5,740 nt of DNA, from the NCBI GenBank assembly GCA_902494065.1, contig CABURZ010000055.1, forward strand, positions 1-5,740. Direction: 5' to 3'. Position numbers and translations under genes: made by a program. The DNA comes from an uncultured Sneathia sp. (GTDB taxonomy: Bacteria > Fusobacteriota > Fusobacteriia > Fusobacteriales > Leptotrichiaceae). The notes beneath the pieces were generated by a model. The model did not search any database, was not told the origin of the DNA, and was given only the letters and a program-made list of their open reading frames with translations. This document shows, in pieces, positions 1-4,368 of the stretch; the first letter of the stretch is position 1, and each line of letters starts with the position of its first letter.

Positions 1-26
1 AAGATGTAAAATAGAGTAAGTTAGTC

Positions 27-54
27 TTGATTTTACTAGGCGAAATGATACAAT
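27..54 (+). promoter_or_regulatory. Predicted sigma-70 type promoter for the left-edge RNA
   Basis: A -35-like TTGATT (27-32) and a -10-like TACAAT (49-54) are separated by 16 bases. Transcription would begin near base 61. Nothing that looks coding follows for more than 200 bases, and a terminator closes the unit at about 270, so the promoter appears to serve a short untranslated RNA. It is called by eye from consensus boxes only; AT-rich DNA gives such matches by chance fairly often. Confidence 0.5.
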
Positions 55-60
55 ATAGAT

Positions 61-268
61 GAGAAAGAATCTCAGGAGATGCAAGAACTCTTCGTCCTTA
101 GGCAGTTATTATGATTGACCGTGTAATCAGAGGTTAGAAATTTAGGTTACGCAGCGAAACTTGTTACCGTTGTAGTTAATCGGTAGACCAAAGCATAGGT
201 GAGATTGGTATCCAGTGTATATGTTAAAACTATACACAAGACTAAATTATATAATGTAGTTTGGTCTT
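61..268 (+). ncRNA. Candidate structured non-coding RNA or leader RNA, family not recognised
   Basis: This stretch of about 208 bases has no usable reading frame, is less AT-rich than the flanks, and lies between a promoter-like pair and an intrinsic terminator. Stems I can pair by hand are: 72-78 region with 94-100 (CTcAGGA with TCCTtAG, one mismatch); TGATT 112-116 with AATCA 125-129; GGT-AC 145-150 with GT-ACC 163-168 (one T-T mismatch); ACCAA 187-191 with TTGGT 205-209; and GTGTATA 215-221 with TATACAC 231-237. AGACCAAA (185-192) could also pair perfectly with TTTGGTCT (260-267), which is the 3' arm of the terminator, so a terminator/antiterminator switch is possible. I see no match to tmRNA, RNase P RNA, SRP RNA, a T-box or the common riboswitches. 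It may be a free-standing small RNA or a decayed leader left in front of a lost gene. Confidence 0.45.
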
Positions 269-274
269 TTTTTA
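239..274 (+). terminator. Intrinsic terminator closing the left-edge RNA
   Basis: AGACTAAA (239-246) pairs with TTTGGTCT (260-267), with one T-G wobble. The stem can continue inward through 247-251 with 255-259, leaving a three-base loop. A run of seven T starts at base 267. The 3' arm is also a perfect complement of the upstream segment 185-192, so the hairpin could be broken by an alternative fold. Confidence 0.7.
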
Positions 275-286
275 TATAAAAAATAA

Positions 287-437
287 GAGGGAATAGGTAT
301 AGAACCTGATATATGGTTAGATCCTAATGATGAAAAGTTTATTGAAAAAAATGCAGAAAATAACTGAAAAAATTTTTCAAAAATTAAATCTTGAATTTGC
401 TACATATATGAATAATACAAAGTTTAGAACTGATTAA
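287..437 (+). pseudogene. Possible frameshifted relic of a ZnuA/TroA-type metal-binding lipoprotein gene
   Basis: The frame starting at 287 reads through 302-364 as EPDIWLDPNDEKFIEKN followed by AENN and a TGA stop (365-367). No start codon precedes it, and a TAA lies just upstream at 284-286. A second frame begins at ATG 351 next to a run of seven A, reads MQKITEKIFQKLNLEF and so on, and stops at 435-437. Joined by a one-base shift at the A-run, the two give a continuous protein-like stretch of about 45 residues. The WLDP motif followed by an amphipathic helix is characteristic of cluster A-1 metal-binding proteins (usual form PHIWLDP), although the metal-ligand histidine before it is replaced by Asp here. 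Signal peptide, N-lobe and C-lobe are absent, so no function is expected. The match is short and the family call is tentative; it may be chance coding potential. Confidence 0.35.
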
Positions 438-443
438 TGTATA

Positions 444-472
444 TTGACGGTAATAGATATTAGATGTACTCT
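444..472 (+). promoter_or_regulatory. Possible promoter for the small membrane protein
   Basis: TTGACG (444-449), one base from the consensus -35 box, is followed after 17 bases by TACTCT (467-472), a weak -10 box preceded by TG. Transcription would start around 479, giving a very short leader before the ATG at 496. The strong -35 and the correct spacing are the only support. Confidence 0.35.
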
Positions 473-495
473 TTTAATGAGAGGAAGTGAAAAGT

Positions 496-678
496 ATGTA
501 CGGTATTAGATGGCACTCAATCATATATGTAGTATTTGGTGTTATATTTCCGCTTTTGATAGTATCGTTTAAGAATAATAAAAAAATAGCAAGAGGACTT
601 TTTTATACATGGTTATTATGTATTCCTATTTATGTGGAAATTGTTATAGTGTTATTTATGATGGGTAAAATAGTATAA
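496..678 (+). CDS. Small two-helix membrane protein, function unknown
   Basis: The frame encodes 60 residues from ATG 496. AGAGGA at 480-485 lies about ten bases upstream, a better spacing than for the in-frame GTG at 487, so the ATG is preferred. The chain starts MYGIRWHS. A first hydrophobic helix spans about residues 8-25, a basic hydrophilic turn containing KNNKK follows at about 26-33, and a second helix spans about 36-56 before a short GKIV tail. By the positive-inside rule the loop should face the cytoplasm, with both ends outside. There is no signal cleavage site, cysteine pair or catalytic motif. It stands alone, with a possible promoter ahead and a weak hairpin behind. I do not recognise the family. 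It could be a small stress or immunity-type membrane protein, or a fragment of a larger permease. The regular helix-loop-helix plan and plausible RBS favour a real gene, but this is uncertain. Confidence 0.5.
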   Translation: MYGIRWHSIIYVVFGVIFPLLIVSFKNNKKIARGLFYTWLLCIPIYVEIVIVLFMMGKIV

Positions 679-706
679 TCATGTTTTACACAAACGATTA
701 TTTTAC
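677..706 (+). terminator. Weak terminator-like hairpin after the small membrane protein
   Basis: AATC (677-680) with GATT (696-699) and GTTT (683-686) with AAAC (692-695) form a short hairpin with a two-base bulge and a five-base loop. ATTTTA follows, which is a poor T-run. The 5' arm overlaps the stop codon of the preceding gene. The stem is short and has few G-C pairs, so any termination would be inefficient. Confidence 0.3.
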
Positions 707-729
707 ATTAATTTATCTATAATTGTAAT
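701..729 (+). promoter_or_regulatory. Promoter-like pair upstream of a five-codon frame
   Basis: TTTACA (701-706) and TGTAAT (724-729) each match the sigma-70 consensus at five of six positions and are exactly 17 bases apart. Start of transcription would fall near 735, inside the palindrome at 730-747. The only frame with a good ribosome site downstream ends after five codons, so what this promoter drives, if anything, is unclear. Confidence 0.35.
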
Positions 730-747
730 ATATGTATTTATACATAT
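730..747. repeat. Perfect short inverted repeat, possible operator
   Basis: ATATGTAT (730-737) is followed by two T and by its exact complement ATACATAT (740-747). The two-base spacer is too tight for an RNA hairpin of full length but is typical of a dimeric DNA-binding protein site. It would straddle the start point of the promoter-like pair at 701-729, a common position for a repressor site. AT-rich DNA produces such palindromes by chance at a noticeable rate. Confidence 0.35.
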
Positions 748-921
748 TGTAGTGTTGGTTATAAATAAAAATGAGGAATGGAGAAAATGAAATTTGGATT
801 ATAACTTCAAATATTTAAGTTGTAAATGATACTAATTCAGTTATTATTGAGATTTTGTTACTTATAGTAGAAAAATTAAATAGTTTTTTTATGAAAAAAA
901 TTTAGTTATTTTTATTTTCTA

Positions 922-949
922 TTGACAATTCTAATTTTCAAGGTAAACT
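922..949 (+). promoter_or_regulatory. Predicted main promoter of the PTS operon
   Basis: A perfect -35 hexamer TTGACA (922-927) is followed after 16 bases by TAAACT (944-949), four of six to the -10 consensus. Transcription would begin at about 956, leaving an untranslated leader of about 90 bases before the EIIA start at 1047. That leader contains the hairpin at 985-1026. The weak -10 paired with a strong -35 is compatible with activator dependence, but this is inference. Confidence 0.55.
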
Positions 950-984
950 TTAATAGAAAATTATTTACTTACGTATTATAGAAC

Positions 985-1034
985 GGTTTATATTCAACGC
1001 CGAGCTTTTGGCGTGTAATATGAACCATTTTTTT
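985..1034 (+). terminator. Leader terminator (attenuator) just ahead of the PTS genes
   Basis: Bases 985-1026 fold into one long hairpin. The lower stem 985-994 pairs with 1017-1026 (ten pairs, one T-G), then comes a two-by-two internal loop. The upper stem ACGCC (997-1001) pairs with GGCGT (1010-1014) around an eight-base loop GAGCTTTT. Seven T follow at 1028-1034. This is a textbook intrinsic terminator, and it lies between the predicted promoter and the RBS of EIIA. It should therefore limit expression of the whole operon unless read-through is promoted. Alternatively it could be the end of an unseen upstream transcript, which still would not exempt messages starting at 956. I find no BglG/LicT-type RAT sequence overlapping its 5' arm. 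Confidence 0.65.
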
Positions 1035-1046
1035 ATAGGAGAGAAA

Positions 1047-1493
1047 ATGTTAAAAGAAATAATAAAAGATAAAAATTATGCATTCTATAATGAAGCAACG
1101 TCTTGGGAAGATGCGATTAATAAATCTTGTAGTGCATTAGTAGAAAATGGGATTGTTAGTAATGAGTATAGTTCTGAAATAATTGAATGCGTTAGAAAAT
1201 ATGGAGCATATATAGTTATAGAACCAGGGATTGCTATGCCACATTCAACAGAACAAGGTAAAAATGTTTTTAGTACTAAAATTGCATTTACAAAATTTAG
1301 TAAACCAGTCAAATTTGATGAAGAAAATGAAGCTACAATGTTTTTTACACTAGCTTCAAAAGATCCAGAAATACATGTGGAAAATATACAAAAATTGATG
1401 GAAGTTTTATTAAACGATGAATTAAAAGAAGAATTATTTAAAATAAATAATATAGAGCAGTTAAAGAAATTATCTGAAAAATATGATATATAG
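1047..1493 (+). CDS. PTS EIIA component, mannitol/fructose-type (ascorbate subfamily, UlaC-like)
   Basis: This 148-residue cytoplasmic phosphocarrier takes phosphate from HPr and passes it to the EIIB at 2988-3275. The core motif EPGIAMPHSTEQGKNV contains the expected phosphorylated histidine, His66, in the PGIAMPH signature of the PTS_EIIA_2 family. A second conserved histidine, His110, lies in the DPEIHVENIQKL segment, the usual partner position (family form HxxxLxxL). The length equals a stand-alone EIIA domain. I chose ATG 1047 because AGGAGA lies at 1037-1042. The frame stays open upstream to 1008, but those codons lie inside the terminator hairpin and have no ribosome site. The last base of its TAG stop is 12 bases before the EIIC start, so the two genes are closely coupled. 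The family is secure; sugar specificity cannot be read from EIIA. Confidence 0.93.
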   Translation: MLKEIIKDKNYAFYNEATSWEDAINKSCSALVENGIVSNEYSSEIIECVRKYGAYIVIEPGIAMPHSTEQGKNVFSTKIAFTKFSKPVKFDEENEATMFFTLASKDPEIHVENIQKLMEVLLNDELKEELFKINNIEQLKKLSEKYDI

Positions 1494-1504
1494 TGGAGGT
1501 ATAT

Positions 1505-2986
1505 ATGGAATTTGTAGTCTTAATTTGGGAATTTTTCCTACAAAATATTTTAACTAAGCCAGCCTTTTTTATAGGTTTAATGGTGTTACTTGGGTATCTA
1601 TTATTAAGAAAACCTTGGTATGAAATTTTAAGCGGTACATTAAAAGCTATTATCGGTTACTTTATTTTATCAGTTGGTTCTGGGGGATTAGTTAAGAATT
1701 TTAGACCTATTTTGGTTGGACTAAAAGAAAAATATGATCTAAAAGCTGTTGTTATAGATCCATATTTTGGTCAAAATGCCGTTGAAGCAGGGGTTAATGA
1801 AGTATTTGGTAAAGGATTTTCTGGAGTAGTATTACTTCTAGCTATAGCCTTTATAACTAATCTTGTCCTTGTAAGATTGTCTAAAATAACAAAATTAAGA
1901 TCAGTATTTACTACAGGTCATGTTCAATTACAACAAGCAGCAACTGCTTATTGGTTAATACTATTTGCACTACCTGGTTTAATTACAAATGATATTAAAT
2001 TATTAATAGTAATGGCAGTTCTATTAGGACTATATTGGGCTGTTGGATCTAACTTACTTGTTAAATATTCACAAGAATTAACAGATGGTGCAGGATTTAC
2101 AATTGCTCACCAACAAATGTTTGGTGTTGCTCTATTTACATATTTAGCAGAAAAAATGGCAAAAGCAGATAAAAAAGCTGGAAGACAAGGAAGTAAGAAA
2201 ATTGAAGATATTAACTTACCTGGATTTATGTCAATCTTTAATGATAACATGGTTTCAACAGGTGTACTAATGTTGATATTCTTTGGAGCAATTTTAACTA
2301 TTTTAGGTAAACCATTCCTAGTAGAACATAAATTCTTAAAAGAAAATGCAAACTTCTTCTTCTATATTTTAGAAACTTGTTTACACTTTGCAGTATATCT
2401 TGCAATATTACAATTAGGTGTTAGAACATTTATAGCAGAACTTACTCAATCATTTAAAGGTATATCGGATAAATTGTTACCAGGTGCAGTACCAGGTGTT
2501 GATTGTGCTATATCATATAACTTTGGATCACCTAACGCAATTACAATAGGGTTCTTAAGTGGTGCAGTAGGACAATTTGTTGCAATAATTACATTAATTT
2601 TATTAAAATCACCTGTGTTAATAGTAGCAGGATTCGTGCCAGTATTCTTTGACAATGCGACAATAGGAGTTTATGTAAATAGTAAAGGTGGATTAAAAGC
2701 TACATTAATATTCCCATTCTTATCAGGACTTATGCAAGTATTTGGATCAGCATTTATTGCAAGTTTTGTAGGTATGGCAGCTTATGGTGGATATCTTGGA
2801 ATGTGGGACTGGGCAGTAGTATGGCCTGTATTTACAGTAGTAATGAAGTATTTAAGCTATGTTGGAGTTGCTTTAATAGTAGTAGTATTAGCTTTAATAC
2901 CACAATTAGAATATATGAAAGACAAAGAAAATTACTTCTTAATTACTGAAGATTATGAAGAATACAAGAAGAGAAAGGGTGAATAA
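1505..2986 (+). CDS. ulaA: PTS EIIC permease, ascorbate (UlaA/SgaT) family
   Basis: This integral membrane transporter of 493 residues moves its substrate inward while it is phosphorylated by EIIB. Segments matching Escherichia coli UlaA from memory are TGHVQLQQ (137-144), QELTDGAGFTIAHQQ (190-204), LPGFMSIFNDN (238-248), VRTFIAELTQSFKGIS (306-321), LLPGAVPGVDCAISYNF (324-340) and GFVPVFFDNATIGVY (376-390). About ten or eleven hydrophobic segments are visible. A basic cytoplasmic loop at about 217-235 and a charged tail at about 469-493 make it somewhat longer than the roughly 465-residue UlaA. ATG 1505 is preferred over the in-frame GTG at 1493 because GGAGG (1495-1499) sits five bases before it. 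The stop is one base from the EIIB start. The symbol reflects family membership: many relatives carry substrates other than L-ascorbate, and no ascorbate-catabolic enzyme is visible here. Confidence 0.93.
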   Translation: MEFVVLIWEFFLQNILTKPAFFIGLMVLLGYLLLRKPWYEILSGTLKAIIGYFILSVGSGGLVKNFRPILVGLKEKYDLKAVVIDPYFGQNAVEAGVNEVFGKGFSGVVLLLAIAFITNLVLVRLSKITKLRSVFTTGHVQLQQAATAYWLILFALPGLITNDIKLLIVMAVLLGLYWAVGSNLLVKYSQELTDGAGFTIAHQQMFGVALFTYLAEKMAKADKKAGRQGSKKIEDINLPGFMSIFNDNMVSTGVLMLIFFGAILTILGKPFLVEHKFLKENANFFFYILETCLHFAVYLAILQLGVRTFIAELTQSFKGISDKLLPGAVPGVDCAISYNFGSPNAITIGFLSGAVGQFVAIITLILLKSPVLIVAGFVPVFFDNATIGVYVNSKGGLKATLIFPFLSGLMQVFGSAFIASFVGMAAYGGYLGMWDWAVVWPVFTVVMKYLSYVGVALIVVVLALIPQLEYMKDKENYFLITEDYEEYKKRKGE

Positions 2987-2987
2987 T

Positions 2988-3275
2988 ATGACATTTTTAG
3001 TATCATGTGCAAATGGAGCAGGGACATCATTAATGATGAAATTAACAGCTGAGAAGGTTATAAAAAGACATAACATACCTTGTACTAAAATACATCATTG
3101 CTCATTATCAGAAGGTAAAGGTCAAGCAAAAATGTATGATGTAACATTATGCCCATTAGCGTTTATAAAGGAGTTTAAGCAAGCAATAGATGCTGGTAAA
3201 ACTGTTATAGGTTTACAAAATCCTATATCAGATAAGGAAATGGAACAAAAATTGAAAGAACATGGAATAATTTAG
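2988..3275 (+). CDS. PTS EIIB component, lactose/ascorbate-type (UlaB-like)
   Basis: This 95-residue cytoplasmic protein receives phosphate on cysteine from EIIA and delivers it to the sugar on EIIC. The N-terminal strand MTFLVSC leads into the phosphocysteine loop CANGAGTS, with Cys7 as the acceptor. This loop has the CxNGxGxS form seen in UlaB/SgaB and related EIIB proteins. The remainder alternates helices and strands as expected, with a second strand around TVIGLQNPIS and a C-terminal helix. ATG 2988 is one base after the EIIC stop, and AAAGGGTG just upstream serves as ribosome site, so EIIC and EIIB are probably translationally coupled. A longer in-frame start at 2955 would lie inside the EIIC gene and is not needed. 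A strong hairpin follows the stop. The family call is secure; the substrate is not determined. Confidence 0.93.
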   Translation: MTFLVSCANGAGTSLMMKLTAEKVIKRHNIPCTKIHHCSLSEGKGQAKMYDVTLCPLAFIKEFKQAIDAGKTVIGLQNPISDKEMEQKLKEHGII

Positions 3276-3303
3276 AATAAAGGGTGGGAATCCACCCTTA
3301 TTT
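3276..3303 (+). terminator. Strong hairpin between EIIB and the propeller gene, partial terminator or processing site
   Basis: AAGGGTGG (3280-3287) pairs perfectly with CCACCCTT (3292-3299) around a GAAT loop. If one A is bulged, AATAA at 3276-3280 extends the stem with TTATT (3298-3302). It begins directly after the EIIB stop codon. The following TTATTTAAAA is a poor T-run, so full termination is doubtful. A role in lowering expression of the downstream genes or protecting the 3' end of the PTS message is more likely. The next gene has its own strong ribosome site 15 bases later. Confidence 0.6.
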
Positions 3304-3317
3304 AAAAAGGAGAGAAA

Positions 3318-4361
3318 ATGAAAATTACAAAAAAAGTTTTAGATCATTTAACTAAGTGCTATTGTATAGCAAATATTACATACAATAATGAGCATCATAT
3401 AGTAGTTGCGGCTGAAAAACAAGATGAATGCTATATATATAATCATAATTTAGAAAGAAAAGGTGTCATTTGGGATTCAGTTGGAGGAACTATGAGTATA
3501 GCACCATTAGAAAATACCAATGGTGAATTTTTGGCAACAAGACAATTTTATTCTCCTAATGACTCTAAAGATGCTAAAATAGTATATGTTTATTCTGATG
3601 GGGAATATAATTTTAATTTGAGAGAAATAGCTATTGTTCCTTTTGCACATAGGTTTGATATATTAAAAGGTGAAGATGGTACAAAATATCTTTTAGTTTG
3701 TGCATTAAAAACAGGTCATGAATACAAAGATGACTGGAGTAAACCTGGGAAAACATATTTTACAGTTTTGCCAGAAGATTTGAAAAATTGCCCCGTTATT
3801 CATGAAGAAGATTGTACTGTTATACAAGAGGATATGCTAAAAAATCATGGATATTACAAACATGTTGAAAATGGTGTAGAAAAAGGGATTGTTTCTTGTG
3901 ATAGTGGTGTTTATCTATATACTCCTCCTAAGAAAAAAGGAGACGATTGGACGGTTGAAAAATTAATAAAAGATCCAGCTAGTGATGCAACATTAATAGA
4001 TTTAGATAATGATGGAGTAGAGGAATTAGTTGTAATATCACCATTTCATGGTCATAAATTAAGAGTATACAAAAAGAATAAAGGAGTCTTTACTTTAGAA
4101 AAAGAATTTAGTGAAGATATGATGTTTTTACATGCAATATGGTCTGGTAAATTATGTGGAGAAAAAGTAGTTGTACTAGGTCATAGAAGAGATGAAATGA
4201 GAACTATAATACTTCGTTATAGAAATGGAGAATACTTATATGATATAATAGATGAGGGAGTTGGAGCAGCTAATGTAAACTATTTTGTAAAAGATGGCAA
4301 GGAGTATATTATAGCTGCAAATCGTGAAATAGATGAAATTGCTTTATATATTGTAGAATAG
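3318..4361 (+). CDS. Cytoplasmic FG-GAP/VCBS-like predicted beta-propeller protein of the PTS operon
   Basis: This 347-residue protein has no signal peptide or membrane segment, so it should act in the cytoplasm. Its sequence alternates short beta-strands in a repeating pattern. The clearest repeat is ATLIDLDNDGVEELVVISPF (223-242), with Asp228, Asp230 and Asp232 in a DxDxDG calcium-type loop as in FG-GAP/VCBS blades. Other blade-like stretches are around 106-131 (FAHRFDILKGEDGTKYLLVC), 188-201 and 282-300. Histidines that could form a metal or active site are His111 (in AHRFD), His134, His177, His244 and His246 (FHGHK), His272 and His289 (GHRRDE). AGGAGA lies just before the ATG. Position inside a PTS operon suggests work on the imported phosphorylated substrate, for example as an isomerase, lyase or dehydratase; propeller enzymes of the aldos-2-ulose dehydratase type are a loose comparison. 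No function is established by the sequence. Confidence 0.85.
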   Translation: MKITKKVLDHLTKCYCIANITYNNEHHIVVAAEKQDECYIYNHNLERKGVIWDSVGGTMSIAPLENTNGEFLATRQFYSPNDSKDAKIVYVYSDGEYNFNLREIAIVPFAHRFDILKGEDGTKYLLVCALKTGHEYKDDWSKPGKTYFTVLPEDLKNCPVIHEEDCTVIQEDMLKNHGYYKHVENGVEKGIVSCDSGVYLYTPPKKKGDDWTVEKLIKDPASDATLIDLDNDGVEELVVISPFHGHKLRVYKKNKGVFTLEKEFSEDMMFLHAIWSGKLCGEKVVVLGHRRDEMRTIILRYRNGEYLYDIIDEGVGAANVNYFVKDGKEYIIAANREIDEIALYIVE

Positions 4362-4368
4362 GAGTGAA

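Larger units (their letters stand above)
679..921 (+). other. Intergenic stretch without an intact gene
   Basis: No complete reading frame with a credible start is present on either strand. Three open scraps are visible. One at 722-787 reads IVIYVFIHIVVLVINKNEEW and ends at TGA after RK; it resembles the tail of a membrane helix. An ATG at 788 with a good GGAGA site six bases before it encodes only MKFGL before TAA. A scrap at about 820-904 reads NDTNSVIIEILLLIVEKL and onward to a TAG. These look like decayed coding DNA rather than working genes, but none can be assigned to a family. A promoter-like pair and a palindrome inside this stretch are listed separately. Confidence 0.5.

Noticed and set aside
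145..267. Group I intron core fragments (GCAGCGAAAC and ACAAGACTAAA)
   Set aside because: The order and spacing of the P, Q, R and S elements do not fit, no P7 3' strand of the right form is present, and the second fragment is simply the 5' arm of the terminator.
296..325. Resemblance to the 3' half of a TPP riboswitch (GAACCTGATATATGGTTA)
   Set aside because: The partner CTGAGA and GGGGTGC elements are not found in a suitable upstream position, and a terminator lies between this site and the only loosely similar GGTGAGAT (198-205). The protein-like reading of the same bases (PDIWLDP) explains it at least as well.
487..495. GTG start for the small membrane protein
   Set aside because: The AGAGGA site would be only one base away from this GTG; the ATG at 496 has a workable spacing.
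985..1014. BglG/LicT-type RNA antiterminator (RAT) site
   Set aside because: The bases do not match the GGATTGTTACTG...GGCAAAACC form, and the neighbouring regulator begins with helix-turn-helix domains instead of a CAT RNA-binding domain.
1008..1046. Thirteen-codon N-terminal extension of EIIA
   Set aside because: It would start at a TTG inside the upper stem of the terminator hairpin with no ribosome site, whereas ATG 1047 has AGGAGA directly upstream.
1085..1312. Minus-strand open frame of 75 codons
   Set aside because: It lies wholly within the secure EIIA gene on the other strand and has no family features.
2446..2655. Minus-strand open frame of 69 codons
   Set aside because: It lies wholly within the conserved part of the EIIC gene and is a shadow of its codon pattern.
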